Assembly: GCF_001578185.1 (NCBI RefSeq)
Contig: NZ_CP011008.1
Location: forward strand, 1,950,001 to 2,014,000
Direction: 5' to 3'
Length of the DNA: 64,000 bases
DNA from: Peribacillus simplex
Lineage (GTDB): Bacteria; Bacillota; Bacilli; Bacillales; DSM-1321
Shown: piece by piece, positions 16,945 to 26,565 of the stretch
How the letters are laid out: every line of letters starts with the position of its first letter
How positions within the stretch are numbered: the stretch's first letter is position 1
Translations under genes and position numbers: made by a program
The notes under the pieces: model-generated
Database searches by the model: none
What the model saw: the letters and a program-made list of their open reading frames with translations, nothing else
Told to the model about the DNA's origin: nothing

Positions 16945-17142
16945 AGGTTGAAATGTGGAGGTGTGAATTGGTTTTATTTACTTTACTTTGGGCTATGTTG
17001 ATTCAGCTAAGTAAAAAGCTAGGCCGTAATTGCCATAAAGGAATGAATATTAGATTGTTCGATGGGAATATAAGCTAGTTTGGTCTCCTGGCAAGAACAA
17101 GATTGATGACCCTAGGCGTGTGCTATCATGTATAGTTCAATC

Positions 17143-17424
17143 CTACTTTTGATAAGATTCTCTATAAGACAAAATACTAGTTTTGAGAGCAGCATAGTTG
17201 CCTATGCTTGCATAGCCATAAAACCAGCCCATGAAAATTCCTGCAACCAAATGGTGTCGATGGCTGATGAAAATGGAAATGAATAAGCCTAGAACCAAAG
17301 CGATGGCAGGGATGAATTTTGGAGGAATTGGAAACATGACCTTAATAAGTTGAGTAAGTGTCATGATGGTAGGAATGGCTATCACTGCATCCCAAAAGTT
17401 TGTATGGATGGTTGGGAAGTCCAT
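17143..17424 (-). CDS. Small holin-like membrane protein
   Basis: The 93-residue protein has about three hydrophobic stretches (residues 12-30, 36-54 and 58-78) and a charged tail (LKTSILSYRESYQK). Size and layout fit small phage-type holins or sporulation membrane proteins, but no signature proves it. The ATG at 17424 has a TAAGGTGGTGACATT ribosome binding site. A 51-residue ORF lies 63 bp upstream on the same strand, and a wall hydrolase gene is divergently encoded. The arrangement suggests a lysis module. Confidence 0.5.
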   Translation of the reverse strand: MDFPTIHTNFWDAVIAIPTIMTLTQLIKVMFPIPPKFIPAIALVLGLFISIFISHRHHLVAGIFMGWFYGYASIGNYAALKTSILSYRESYQK

Positions 17425-17487
17425 AATGTCACCACCTTAGAAGTTTTCACAATTAATTTTTACCATTTACAAAGGATTTATACCATA

Positions 17488-17643
17488 TTAATTAATGCAA
17501 TATAAACGATTGATCAATGAAAGTTGATACAACAAGTTTCGAAGACTTTCAAGTTCAATGTGAAGCCGCTCAATGTATGCTTGCTCTTTTTTGATCATAG
17601 TGAAGACAATTAACCAAATATCAGTACCTTTTTTGCTGGACAT
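17488..17643 (-). CDS. Small ORF (51 aa) upstream of the holin-like gene
   Basis: The ATG at 17643 follows AAAAGGGTGACAGC. The product (MSSKKGTDIWLIVFTMIKKE..., then IERLHIELESLRNLLYQLS) has a short hydrophobic start and a heptad-like helix. It resembles the small coiled-coil partners (XhlA-like layout) that precede holins, though I see no family motif. It is short, so confidence is modest. Confidence 0.45.
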   Translation of the reverse strand: MSSKKGTDIWLIVFTMIKKEQAYIERLHIELESLRNLLYQLSLINRLYCIN

Positions 17644-17726
17644 GCTGTCACCCTTTTCATGGTTTAGAATACGATATGAATGAAGATAACCAGTTAAGAA
17701 AGTGAGTCCTAATAATGGAGGTTCTA

Positions 17727-18340
17727 ATGAGCAAGGAAACGTTTATTAAGGAAATTGCTCCATATGCCCTGAAAATTCAAAAGGAATTTAAAATTTTGCC
17801 TTCTGTGATCATTGCACAAGCTTGTTTGGAGATGGATATGGGACAAGCTTTTTAGCAAATCAAGGAAAGAATATATTCGGTACAAAAGGTGATTTTAAGG
17901 GCGAGTCAGTCATTATACAAACAATTGAATACGTCAACGGTGCACCCGTTCAAGTATGGAACAAATTCAGAAAATATCCAACATGGGAAGAAAGTCTAAG
18001 AGATCTTGCCAATCTATATGTAAAGGGAACTTCATGGAATAGAAGTTTGTATACAGCGGTCATTGGAGAACAAGATTACAAAAAAGCACTCAAAGCAATA
18101 TTCGATGCGGGTTACGCCTCGGATCCGAAATATATAGAAAAACTGGCGAACCTAATCGAAACAAGCGATTTAACTAAATATGATGAATGCATCGAAGAGG
18201 TCTATCATATCGTCAAAAAAGGGGATTCCGTATCTGCGCTTGCAAAAGCATATGGTTCTACGCAAATGCAGATTCAACAGTGGAATGGATTGGTCGATCT
18301 TAACCTTATTAAAGTGAACCAAAGATTAAGAGTGAAATGA
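17727..18340 (+). pseudogene. Frameshifted N-acetylglucosaminidase-type wall hydrolase with LysM
   Basis: ATG 17727 (after AATGGAGGTT) starts MSKETFIKEIAPYALKIQKEF and reaches PSVIIAQACLEMDMG, then stops at 17853. The expected continuation GTSFLANQGKNIFGTKGDFKG is open in the next frame from about 17840 to 18340, so one base is missing near 17838-17845. The joined protein (~204 residues) has the glucosaminidase fold, with the catalytic Glu in IIAQACLE, and a C-terminal LysM (YHIVKKGDSVSALAKAYGST) like that of the amidase at 11674. Either it is recent decay or a sequencing error. A fragment started at 17822 would lack the catalytic Glu. Confidence 0.8.
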
Positions 18341-18560
18341 ACATTTACAGGGAGCGGGGTTTCATCTCGCTCTTTATTAATTTTATGGTTTCATATTTTT
18401 CCTAAAGTACATATATCCAGAAAGCGATACTTTGCCTATCAACCGCCATAAATGAATAATGTTTTAATACTCCTATGAAAACACGCTTCTATTAAAAAAA
18501 TATTTCAAACCTAGTCTTCCAAATGCATAATGATAGAATTTCGGACATAAATTAAACAAA

Positions 18561-18585
18561 CAAAAAAAAAGCGCGTTTAGCGCTT
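18561..18585 (-). terminator. Intrinsic terminator of lexA
   Basis: On the minus strand AAAAGCGC-TAAA-CGCGCTTTTTTTTT directly follows the lexA stop codon. Confidence 0.8.
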
Positions 18586-19209
18586 TTAATGTATTTGTCT
18601 ATATAAGCCTATTACTTTTCCAAGTATCGAAACATCTCTTAAAATAATTGGTTCCATATTTGAGTTCTCAGGCTGAAGCCTTATGTAATCCGGTTCCTTA
18701 AAGAATCGTTTTACAGTGGCTTCATCATCTTCCGTCATGGCCACGACGATATCTCCATTATTGGCGCTGCTTTGTTGTTTCACGATGACATAATCTCCAT
18801 CATGGATTCCTGCTTCAATCATACTTTCACCCATGATTTCTAGCATGAAAACATGGTCATCATGTGGAACCATGCTTTCGGGAAGCGGAAAGTATTCTTC
18901 TATGTTCTCAATTGCAGTTATCGGCATGCCCGCGGTTACTTTACCAAGTAACGGCACGTTCACGACACTAGCTTTGGGGATATTATTCGCTTCCTCCAAG
19001 TTCAGTATTTCAATGGCCCTCGGCTTGGTTGGGTCACGTCTTATCAGACCTTTACTTTCCAGGCGGGATAAATGTCCGTGTACTGTTGAACTTGATGCAA
19101 GTCCCACTGCTTCGCCAATCTCCCGGACGGAAGGTGGATACCCTTTTTGGCGGACCTCTTCTTTAATGAAATCAAGGATATCTTGCTGCCGTTTTGATAG
19201 TTTAGTCAT
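18586..19209 (-). CDS. lexA: LexA (DinR), SOS repressor and autoprotease
   Basis: LexA represses DNA-damage genes and cleaves itself when RecA filaments form. Residues 1-65 form the winged helix ([27 protein letters not shown]). The cleavage bond is Ala93-Gly94 (KVTAGMP), the nucleophile is Ser129 (GESM) and the base is Lys167 (ATVKRF). The 207-residue length is standard. It is divergent from yneA with three SOS boxes between them, exactly as in B. subtilis, so it controls both itself and the yneA unit. Confidence 0.97.
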   Translation of the reverse strand: MTKLSKRQQDILDFIKEEVRQKGYPPSVREIGEAVGLASSSTVHGHLSRLESKGLIRRDPTKPRAIEILNLEEANNIPKASVVNVPLLGKVTAGMPITAIENIEEYFPLPESMVPHDDHVFMLEIMGESMIEAGIHDGDYVIVKQQSSANNGDIVVAMTEDDEATVKRFFKEPDYIRLQPENSNMEPIILRDVSILGKVIGLYRQIH

Positions 19210-19267
19210 ATGTGCACCTCTTCTCCAATGTTCTTTGCCCCATTATAGCATGGCCCCCAATTCTATA

Positions 19268-19348
19268 CAAACATAAGTTCGAATTTAGTTGTTGACTGAA
19301 ACAAACGTTCGTATTATAATTTTGACATAACATACGAACGAACATTCG
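19268..19348. promoter_or_regulatory. Three LexA (SOS) boxes and the yneA promoter
   Basis: Matches to CGAACNNNNGTTYG occur at 19268-19281 (minus orientation CGAACTTATGTTTG), 19298-19311 (GAAACAAACGTTCG) and 19335-19348 (CGAACGAACATTCG). The yneA promoter TTGACT (19293-19298), 16 bp, TATAAT (19315-19320) contains the second box. The first box lies upstream of lexA. Confidence 0.88.
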
Positions 19349-19364
19349 CTTTGGAGGGATATTT

Positions 19365-19676
19365 ATGAAAAAAATATACAAAAATTATGTATATACGATT
19401 CTGTTAGCTGGATCAGTATTCATCTTTTCAATTTTATTCTCTTGTACATTGGACAATGATCAAAAAAAAGATTTCCTTTCTATAGAAGTAGGTGAAGGCG
19501 ACACCCTATGGGGAATTGCCGAAAAATATGATGAAGCTGATTTGACAAAAAAAGAATTCATTGGTTGGATAGAAGAGCATAATGGAGTCAGGGCAGATTC
19601 GATTAAACCTGGTCAAGTCATTGTCATACCGGTTAAAGGGGAAGAACTTGTTCAGAATTTGGCAAGTCAGCAGTAA
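19365..19676 (+). CDS. yneA: Cell division suppressor YneA
   Basis: YneA is made during the SOS response and delays division at the membrane. The 103-residue protein has an N-terminal membrane anchor (residues ~10-28) and an extracellular LysM (VGEGDTLWGIAEKYDEADLTKKEF...IKPGQVIVIPV), both needed in the known protein. It is divergent from lexA under three LexA boxes. The start follows TTGGAGGGATATTT. yneB follows 19 bp later. Confidence 0.93.
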   Translation: MKKIYKNYVYTILLAGSVFIFSILFSCTLDNDQKKDFLSIEVGEGDTLWGIAEKYDEADLTKKEFIGWIEEHNGVRADSIKPGQVIVIPVKGEELVQNLASQQ

Positions 19677-19689
19677 GCAGTGAAGGTAG

Positions 19690-20352
<663 letters not shown>

Positions 20353-20417
20353 AACTTGTAATTTCGCTTTTTTTTTAATACCATGACAATATCCGCAGAT
20401 TACGAAGGAGCGAAATT

Positions 20418-20651
20418 ATGCTATCAAAAGAAAAAATAGCCCGTATTAATGAACTTTCTAAAAAGGCAAAGGCTGAAGGTTTAACGGAAGTCGAGGCGAA
20501 AGAGCAAACCCAATTAAGAAGTGAGTATTTAGAAACATTCAGACGGTCCATGTCCGATACGTTGGAGCACGTGAAAGTCGTTGATCCAGAAGGTAATGAC
20601 GTCACTCCTCAAAAGATAAAGAATATTAAAGAAAAAAGAAACTTACATTAA
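20418..20651 (+). CDS. ynzC: YnzC, DUF896 family small protein
   Basis: The 77-residue protein matches DUF896: MLSKEKIARINELSKKAKAEGLT, then EAKEQTQLRSEYLE. The family forms a small three-helix bundle, and in B. subtilis it is the third gene of the LexA-controlled yneA-yneB-ynzC operon. Its molecular role is unknown. The start has GAAGGAGCGAAATT upstream. Confidence 0.93.
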   Translation: MLSKEKIARINELSKKAKAEGLTEVEAKEQTQLRSEYLETFRRSMSDTLEHVKVVDPEGNDVTPQKIKNIKEKRNLH

Positions 20652-20728
20652 TGCTTGGACTATTATCATGAAACACCCCATTTTAAGCTTTAAGGATTAA
20701 AAAGGGAGTGCATTCATGTATGTATTCT

Positions 20729-20755
20729 CCTATTTAGCTTAATCTAAATAGGGGA
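20729..20755 (+). terminator. Hairpin after ynzC
   Basis: CCTATTTAG-CTTAAT-CTAAATAGG is a perfect 9-bp stem, with only a weak T-rich tail. It probably ends the yneA operon before tkt. Confidence 0.5.
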
Positions 20756-20874
20756 CTTCTTTAATTTCCAGAAAATATTGTAATATCGGGGTTGTAAATA
20801 GTGTTTTTAGTTGTGATATTATGCTGGTCACTATAATATAAAGAGGTACATTACAGGAAGGGATGTTTTACGAT

Positions 20875-22878
20875 ATGTTAGATAAATTAGATGCACTTTC
20901 TATCAATACGATTCGTACATTATCGATTGATGCAATTGAAAAGGCTAATTCCGGCCATCCAGGCATGCCCATGGGTGCAGCGCCGATGGCGTACAAATTA
21001 TGGACTGAATATATGAATCATAACCCGAAAAATCCAGATTGGTTTAATAGAGATCGCTTCGTTCTTTCAGCTGGTCATGGGTCTATGCTGTTATACAGCC
21101 TTCTTCATTTATCGGGCTATGGCTTATCTATCGATGATTTGAAAAGCTTCCGCCAATGGGGCAGTAAAACTCCAGGACATCCCGAATTCGGACATACCGC
21201 TGGGGTAGATGCAACGACAGGACCTCTTGGACAAGGTATTGCAATGGCAGTCGGAATGGCAATGGCAGAACGCCACTTGGCAGAAAGCTATAACCGTGAA
21301 TCTTATAATGTGGTCGATCATTATACATATAGCATTTGTGGGGATGGAGATTTAATGGAAGGTGTTTCTGCAGAAGCGGCTTCATTAGCAGGACATCTGC
21401 AACTTGGAAGACTTGTCGTTTTATATGATTCTAATGATATATCCCTTGACGGCGACTTAAGTCAATCATTTAGTGAAAGTGTAGCAAACCGGTTCAAATC
21501 TTATGGATGGCAATATGTCCGCGTTGAGGACGGGAACGATCTTCAGGAAATTGCCAAAGCGATTGAAGAAGCGAAAACCGATGAGGCACGTCCAACATTA
21601 ATCGAAGTGAAAACGGTTATTGGTTACGGTTCACCAAACCGTTCAGGTAAATCTGCTGTTCACGGCGCTCCGCTTGGTGCAGATGAGCTGAAGTTGACTA
21701 AGGAAGCTTATAAATGGACATTCGAAGAGGATTTCCATGTTCCAGAAGAAGTTTATTCTCACTTCAATGAATCTGTTGTAGAGGCAGGCGCCCAAAAAGA
21801 AGAAGCTTGGAATGAATTGTTCAAAAATTACAAAGAAGCACACCCTGAGTTAGCCGAGCAATTGGAGCTGGCAATCAAAGGTGAACTGCCTGCTGAGTGG
21901 GATCAGGAAATTCCGGTTTATGAAGAAGGAAAAACATTAGCTTCCCGTGCTTCAAGCGGAGAAGTATTGAATGCAATTGCCAAAAAGGTCCCTAGCTTCA
22001 TTGGTGGTTCAGCAGATTTAGCAGGATCTAATAATACTGCCATCAAAGGTGAGACAGATCTATTACCTGGTAATTACAGTGGCCGTAATATATGGTTCGG
22101 TGTACGTGAATTCGCTATGGGTGCGGCTTTAAATGGAATGACCCTTCATGGTGGATTAAAAGTGTACGGAGGTACATTCTTCGTATTCTCTGATTATTTG
22201 CGTCCTGCCATAAGAATGGCAGCACTGATGGGACTACCTGTAACGTATGTCTTCACCCACGATAGCATTGCTGTAGGGGAAGACGGACCGACACATGAGC
22301 CAATCGAACAATTAGCATCATTGCGGGCAATGCCCAACCTAGGGGTAATCCGTCCAGCTGATGGCAATGAAACGGCAGCAGCTTGGAAAGTGGCTATGGA
22401 GTCTACAAATAAACCGAATGCCCTTGTACTGACTCGTCAAGGGTTGCCAACAATAAAAGATACTTCCGAAACTGCTTATGAAGGTGTTTCAAAAGGGGCT
22501 TACATCATATCCGCTGCTAAGAAAGAAGAAGCGGATGCATTACTACTTGCGACTGGTTCTGAAGTGAACTTGGCTGTGGAAGCACAGAAAGCTTTAGCGA
22601 ACGATGGAATTGATGTTTCGGTAATCAGCATGCCATCATGGGATCGATTTGAAACTCAATCTAAAGAATATAAACAAAGTGTAATCAATCCAGCAGTGAA
22701 AAAACGTCTAGCTATCGAAGTGGCATCACCGTTTGGCTGGGATCGTTATGCAGGTGATGAGGGTGAAATATTGGCCATCAATCATTTTGGAGCTTCTGCA
22801 CCAGGCGGTAAGATCATGGAGGAATTTGGTTTCACTGTAGAAAATGTAGTTGCTCGTGTTAAAGAAATGCTTAAATAA
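20875..22878 (+). CDS. tkt: Transketolase
   Basis: This thiamine-diphosphate enzyme of the pentose phosphate pathway transfers two-carbon units between sugar phosphates. The 667-residue protein has the opening [17 protein letters not shown], the ThDP motif [20 protein letters not shown], the middle-domain [18 protein letters not shown] and the C-terminal domain ([14 protein letters not shown]). The start is placed at ATG 20875 (MLDKLDALS), which matches homologue N-termini. An ATG four codons upstream directly abuts the ribosome binding site GGAAGGG and is less likely. The neighbours lexA-yneA-yneB-ynzC upstream and sirA downstream match B. subtilis. Confidence 0.96.
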   Translation: MLDKLDALSINTIRTLSIDAIEKANSGHPGMPMGAAPMAYKLWTEYMNHNPKNPDWFNRDRFVLSAGHGSMLLYSLLHLSGYGLSIDDLKSFRQWGSKTPGHPEFGHTAGVDATTGPLGQGIAMAVGMAMAERHLAESYNRESYNVVDHYTYSICGDGDLMEGVSAEAASLAGHLQLGRLVVLYDSNDISLDGDLSQSFSESVANRFKSYGWQYVRVEDGNDLQEIAKAIEEAKTDEARPTLIEVKTVIGYGSPNRSGKSAVHGAPLGADELKLTKEAYKWTFEEDFHVPEEVYSHFNESVVEAGAQKEEAWNELFKNYKEAHPELAEQLELAIKGELPAEWDQEIPVYEEGKTLASRASSGEVLNAIAKKVPSFIGGSADLAGSNNTAIKGETDLLPGNYSGRNIWFGVREFAMGAALNGMTLHGGLKVYGGTFFVFSDYLRPAIRMAALMGLPVTYVFTHDSIAVGEDGPTHEPIEQLASLRAMPNLGVIRPADGNETAAAWKVAMESTNKPNALVLTRQGLPTIKDTSETAYEGVSKGAYIISAAKKEEADALLLATGSEVNLAVEAQKALANDGIDVSVISMPSWDRFETQSKEYKQSVINPAVKKRLAIEVASPFGWDRYAGDEGEILAINHFGASAPGGKIMEEFGFTVENVVARVKEMLK

Positions 22879-22890
22879 TAGTAATGGGGA

Positions 22891-22925
22891 ACTGATACCA
22901 ACTAGTTTGGTGTCAGTTTTTTTAT
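22891..22925 (+). terminator. Intrinsic terminator of tkt
   Basis: ACTGATACCAAC/GTTTGGTGTCAGT around a short loop is followed by TTTTTTT. Confidence 0.8.
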
Positions 22926-23173
22926 CGAACCTTCTAATTGTATGTTGAAAGTGCTCTTATTCTCTGGGATAGCATCCATTCGACAAAAAAAGAAAAAAAT
23001 TTCTCCAGCAAACAACATTTCTTTTTAGTTTGTCAATATATAATGAGAATAAATAATTTTCGTTTAAATGTGTCAGTTAAAGGGGAAAGTCATCAAGGGT
23101 AGGAAATAATGGAAGGTCCTGATGGTAAGTTGTTCTGGTGACCAAAAATAGGAATGCTAGGAGGCGTTGGCTG

Positions 23174-23614
23174 ATGAGAACCTATCAAATCTTTTTAATC
23201 GAAGATGAATTTGCCCATCATTATTATGGAAGAGAAAAGCTATTTTTCAATTTGTTTTTGGAGTATATTCAAGCAAGGGGCAGACTGAAGAGTATTTTGC
23301 AAAAACAAATCGAATTTGTCACCAAAACAGTCCCCATTATCCAGTTGCAGGTAGCAATTGAACAACGTTTACAAAAAAAGATGAATTTTTGGTCTCAAAA
23401 TGGAAAATACTATTTAGAAAAAACAAACGGATCAAGTAAAGCCGTGTTAATCATCCAGGATGAGTCCATTACGCTTAAAGCTGAAGGAGACTATGAAGCG
23501 GAGACGGCTTTCTTTGAATGCATTCGAAAATATGAAGCGAGTTTTCTAGCCATTGATTTTGAACACGAAAAATACGGTTGGTTAAAACCGATAAAAGAAA
23601 GAAAATTTGTCTAA
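23174..23614 (+). CDS. sirA: SirA (YneE), sporulation inhibitor of replication initiation
   Basis: SirA binds DnaA domain I early in sporulation and blocks new rounds of replication. The 146-residue protein starts at ATG 23174 (MRTYQIFLIEDEFAHHYYGREK), with AGGAGGCGTTGG upstream; an in-frame codon 12 positions earlier lacks a ribosome binding site. The AHHYYGRE and SFLAIDFEHEKYGWLKPI segments fit SirA. It lies between tkt and yneF as in B. subtilis. In B. subtilis it is under Spo0A control; no clear 0A box was identified here. Confidence 0.9.
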   Translation: MRTYQIFLIEDEFAHHYYGREKLFFNLFLEYIQARGRLKSILQKQIEFVTKTVPIIQLQVAIEQRLQKKMNFWSQNGKYYLEKTNGSSKAVLIIQDESITLKAEGDYEAETAFFECIRKYEASFLAIDFEHEKYGWLKPIKERKFV

Positions 23615-23698
23615 ATGGGGGACTTTTCGGTAGCGGGTATTGTATAATAACCTTTGGTCTAGTACACTGATGTTAGACAACACGAAGGAGGAAATAGT

Positions 23699-23914
23699 AT
23701 GTGGGTTTACATTCTAGTTGGCGTACTGGCATTGATTGCTGGAGTAGTGCTGGGATTTTTCATCGCTCGTAAATACATGATGGATTACTTAAAGAAAAAT
23801 CCGCCAATTAACGAACAGATGCTGAAAATGATGATGATGCAAATGGGTATGAAACCATCCCAAAAGAAAATTAATCAAATGATGAGCGCCATGAATAAAC
23901 AACAAACAAAATAA
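23699..23914 (+). CDS. yneF: YneF, UPF0154 small membrane protein
   Basis: The 71-residue protein has one N-terminal membrane helix ([26 protein letters not shown]) and the conserved [28 protein letters not shown] of UPF0154. Function is unknown. It is preceded by CGAAGGAGGAAATAGT. The position after sirA matches B. subtilis. Confidence 0.95.
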   Translation: MWVYILVGVLALIAGVVLGFFIARKYMMDYLKKNPPINEQMLKMMMMQMGMKPSQKKINQMMSAMNKQQTK

Positions 23915-24052
23915 TAAGCATGAAATACCGCTATTATAACCTTGTTTTTATAAAAAGATAGGATAAATGTAAAGTTATAACGATAAACCACGTAAGGATC
24001 GAACCTTCAATTGATTTAAGTGATAATTAAGTTTATCTTCCTTTTTAAACGT

Positions 24053-24097
24053 AAAGCCACTTTTCCTGGACGAGTTTCAGGAAAAGTGGCTTTTATT
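24053..24097. terminator. Strong hairpin terminator after yneF
   Basis: AAAGCCACTTTTCCTG and CAGGAAAAGTGGCTTT pair over 16 bp around GACGAGTTT and are followed by TATTTT. It is near-symmetrical and may serve both strands. Confidence 0.8.
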
Positions 24098-24257
24098 TTG
24101 GAGTTTGAATATCATTGGTAACAATTTTTAGAATCGGAAGCAATAAAGGTTTTGGAACTAGAGTAGAAGCAATAGTCGCCATGAACTTGCGAACAAAATA
24201 GCTTGAACAACAATACCTGGAGTCAATAAATTCAGTAACCTACAAAATCACTGCTAT

Positions 24258-24786
24258 TCAGGGCTTCAGCACCACTTTAATGCATCCGTTTGTCCTTGTA
24301 TCGAATACTTGATAACCATGTTTAGCTTGATTGATTGGAAGTACATGGGTTACGACATCGCCAGGATCAACCTTTCCTTCAGATATAAGTTTATAGAGAT
24401 AGGGCATATAAGGGATAACAGGAGCTTGTCCGGTCTTGATATCCACGTTTCTTTGAAATATATCTCCTAACGGAAATCCGTTATAACGCCCACCGTAAAC
24501 ACTTGTTATTTGAATGGTTTCAGCTTTACGCACGGCTTGGGAGGCAATTACAAGACCACCCATGGCACCTCCATGCAGCTTAAGGCCAGTTGCTAGATAT
24601 TCCATAGGAGTCATTTTACCGTTCATGCCAGAACAGTCAATTACGATGTCGGCTCCGTCTTTAGTTATTTCTTTAAGATATTCCCCTACGTTTTCATATT
24701 GTTCGAAATTAACGATTTCGACTTTATTTATCCGTTTAGCATGTTCCAAACGATAGTTGAGATGATCGACGGCAATGACCCTTTTC
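24258..24786 (-). pseudogene. adhB: C-terminal half of an AdhB-type zinc-dependent alcohol/formaldehyde dehydrogenase (N-terminus deleted)
   Basis: The frame contains RVIAVDHLNYRLEHAKRINKVEIVNFEQYENV, GADIVIDCSGMNGKMTP and YGGRYNGFPLGDIFQRN, ending CIKVVLKP. These are the NAD-binding and C-terminal parts of the formaldehyde-dehydrogenase-like AdhB branch. The catalytic N-terminal ~200 residues with the zinc ligands are missing. The upstream edge runs directly into a CotF-like gene in another frame near 24786, so a deletion fused the two. In B. subtilis adhB lies beside yraF/yraG, the same neighbours as here. It cannot be active. Confidence 0.85.
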
Positions 24787-24987
24787 CATTTCGGCATGTA
24801 AATCAATGGATTGCTCCATTTGCCGGTATAGGGCTTGTCTCAATTCTGGACTCATTGTTTCCGTTATAGCTATTGCATACGTATGAATCCCGTTTTTGAT
24901 TGACAGTAGGAATTCCAGGGCAATAGAAGAATCAGCCATTTCAGGCATATGTTCAGCGCCTTGGGGATTTAAATAGTCCATTTCCAT
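24786..24987 (-). pseudogene. CotF-like spore coat protein, 3'-truncated (YraF-like)
   Basis: ATG 24987 follows GAGGTGAACGTT and begins MEMDYLNPQGAEHMPEMADSS. The CotF core SIALEFLLSIKNGIHTYAIAITETMSPELRQAL is intact to about QSIDLHAEM. After that the frame reads EKGHCRRSSQLSFGTC, which is unlike CotF and overlaps the adhB remnant. The usual end (about KGWYHPYD) is lost by the deletion. The intact divergent homologue at 25579-25869 shows what is missing. Confidence 0.8.
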
Positions 24988-24997
24988 AACGTTCACC

Positions 24998-25213
24998 TCA
25001 TTGTATATAGTTTGTTCGGGCACCTTCGTAAAAACTTTTCAGTTCATTAATGGCTATTATGGATTGCTGTACGTCTTTTTCCATTAGTGCCTTTAAATCA
25101 TTATCGAAACAAATTCCTTGCATTAATTTGGATTTCATCAAGCTTATTGTTTTAAAATTTATTATTTCATGCGTCTCCATGGTCTCATGAAAGGCCAGAT
25201 TTTCATTTTCCAT
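24998..25213 (-). CDS. Small CotF-associated spore protein (YraG/YraE-like)
   Basis: The 71-residue protein (AFHETMETHEIINFKTISLMKSKLMQGICFDNDLKALMEKDVQQSIIAINELKSFY) is an all-helical, CotF-related small protein, like YraE and YraG of B. subtilis. It is encoded just before the truncated CotF-like gene (11-bp gap). GGGGGTGATTGG precedes the ATG. It is divergent from a similar pair at 25376-25869, suggesting a duplicated sporulation cassette in inverted orientation. Confidence 0.75.
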   Translation of the reverse strand: MENENLAFHETMETHEIINFKTISLMKSKLMQGICFDNDLKALMEKDVQQSIIAINELKSFYEGARTNYIQ

Positions 25214-25375
25214 CCAATCACCCCCTAAGGTGTATGTAACAAAAGTAATTTTCCCTATTCAACTTATTGGTATACAGGGGGTCTAGGTTTTATCTTCTTT
25301 TAGAAACAATGAATAAGACCATTTGAACAACGAAAGATAAGTAAGTGAATGTAAATGAAAGGAGAGATACTTTTA

Positions 25376-25579
25376 ATGGGAAAGTTAGGACTGCATGAAA
25401 CGTTAGAGTTGCATGAAATATTGAATTTCAAAAGCCTTTGTCTATCTAAAAGTTCTATAATGAACGGATTAGTTCGAGATACGGAATTAAAAAACATTCT
25501 ATTACAAGACATCAGCAGCGGCAGAGAGCAAATTCAAAGATTACAGGAAATTCTGGTTAATCAAGGAGAGGGGAAATAA
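25376..25579 (+). CDS. Small CotF-associated spore protein (YraE/YraG-like)
   Basis: Start ATG 25376 (MGKLGLHETLELHEILNFKSL) follows AAAGGAGAGATACTTTTA. The 67-residue product parallels the divergent 71-residue protein: HETLELHEILNFKSLCLSKSSIMNGLV matches HETMETHEIINFKTISLMKSKLMQGI. Its stop overlaps the start of the following CotF-like gene (TAATG), so the two are translationally coupled. The likely place is the spore coat, by homology to the yra cluster. Confidence 0.75.
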   Translation: MGKLGLHETLELHEILNFKSLCLSKSSIMNGLVRDTELKNILLQDISSGREQIQRLQEILVNQGEGK

Positions 25580-25869
25580 TGACTAATTTTTTACAAAATA
25601 TGGCGGGTATGAGTGGAATGACCGATCAGGTGATTGCAACTGACTTTCTGATTTCTGCCAAATCAGGAATTAGAAATGCGGCTTTCGCTATAACTGAAAC
25701 AGCTTCACCTGAACTGAGGGCTGCATTACGGGAACAGCTAAAGTCCGCTGTAGAAACACATGGGATCATAAGTGATTATATGGTTTCTAAAGGTTATTAT
25801 CACCCTCAGGATATGGATGAGCAAGCACAGGTGAATCTTCAAACGGCTAATACGGCATTGAATCTTTAA
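25579..25869 (+). CDS. CotF-family spore coat protein (YraF/YraD-like)
   Basis: The 96-residue protein shows the CotF domain: VIATDFLISAKSGIRNAAFAITETASPELRAALREQL, then DYMVSKGYYHPQD near the C-terminus. It is intact, unlike its divergent paralogue, which ends early. It is coupled to the preceding small gene. CotF-like proteins sit in the coat or the crust-proximal layers, and a direct role for this one is unknown. Confidence 0.82.
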   Translation: MTNFLQNMAGMSGMTDQVIATDFLISAKSGIRNAAFAITETASPELRAALREQLKSAVETHGIISDYMVSKGYYHPQDMDEQAQVNLQTANTALNL

Positions 25870-25994
25870 GATTTTGACGAGCTTTTGGATGGTTCCACTT
25901 TCCAAAAGCTAACTGATGAAGTGCCCTCTATCTTTTGATAGAGGGAAATTTCATTGCGATTATAAACATATCAACAAAAGTTGAGTTTTTTGTG

Positions 25995-26029
25995 TTGACT
26001 TTATCAACTGTAAATATTAAGATTACAGT
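25995..26029 (+). promoter_or_regulatory. Promoter and probable autoregulatory operator of the Rrf2 gene
   Basis: TTGACT (25995-26000), 17 bp, TAAGAT (26018-26023). An inverted repeat ACTGTA-N11-TACAGT (26007-26029) covers the -10 region. The same repeat with the same 11-bp spacing recurs at 26503-26525. Confidence 0.65.
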
Positions 26030-26054
26030 AATCTCCTTGAGGAGGATGCAAAAA

Positions 26055-26474
26055 GTGAATAGTGATTTTACAATAGCTGTGCATAGTTTGGTCTATTTAG
26101 CTTATCTACCAGATCATATGGCTAGCAGTGAGTCTATCGCAGAAAACGTTTGTACAAATTCGGCAAGGATTCGGAAAATGATGAGCTGCTTACGGAATAA
26201 AGGATTTGTTAAGACTAAAGAAGGTGTGGGCGGAGGCTATATTCTGGACTGTAACCCTGAAGAGGTGAGTTTGGCAGATATTTATATAACGGTCTCGCAT
26301 GGAACCTTGAAGCCAAAGTGGTGTACAGGTAATCCGGAGAAAAAATGTGTCATATCTTCCAATACCCAGGTAGTCATGGATCAAATATTCGATGAAGCTG
26401 AGTTATATTTTGAAAAATATTTAGAAGATATTACTCTCAGCACTTTTTTGGAAAAAATTAAACAATGTCCGTGA
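26055..26474 (+). CDS. Rrf2 family transcriptional regulator (YwnA-like)
   Basis: The GTG at 26055 (NSDFTIAVHSLVYLAYL) lies nine bases after GAGGAGG and fits the usual Rrf2 N-terminus; the ATG three codons earlier abuts the ribosome binding site. The 139-residue protein has a winged helix (SSESIAENVCTNSARIRKMMSCLRNKGFVKTKEGVGGGY) and cysteines in KWCTGNPEKKCVIS that could be a redox sensor or metal site. YwnA-like members lack the three-Cys cluster of IscR. It precedes a small IDEAL-type gene, thioredoxin and an ene-reductase, and two identical operators frame it, suggesting control of that unit. Confidence 0.83.
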   Translation: MNSDFTIAVHSLVYLAYLPDHMASSESIAENVCTNSARIRKMMSCLRNKGFVKTKEGVGGGYILDCNPEEVSLADIYITVSHGTLKPKWCTGNPEKKCVISSNTQVVMDQIFDEAELYFEKYLEDITLSTFLEKIKQCP

Positions 26475-26502
26475 TGTTGATTTAGTTTTTTCTTTTGTCT
26501 TT

Positions 26503-26525
26503 ACTGTACATTTTATTTTTACAGT
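26503..26525 (+). promoter_or_regulatory. Second Rrf2-type operator, upstream of the thioredoxin/ene-reductase unit
   Basis: ACTGTA-N11-TACAGT repeats the architecture of 26007-26029 and lies between the Rrf2 stop and the next gene's start. It is the likely binding site that couples this unit to the Rrf2 protein. Confidence 0.6.
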
Positions 26526-26565
26526 TAATAATTGATAACAATAGAATATAAAAGGGGTGTTAAAA

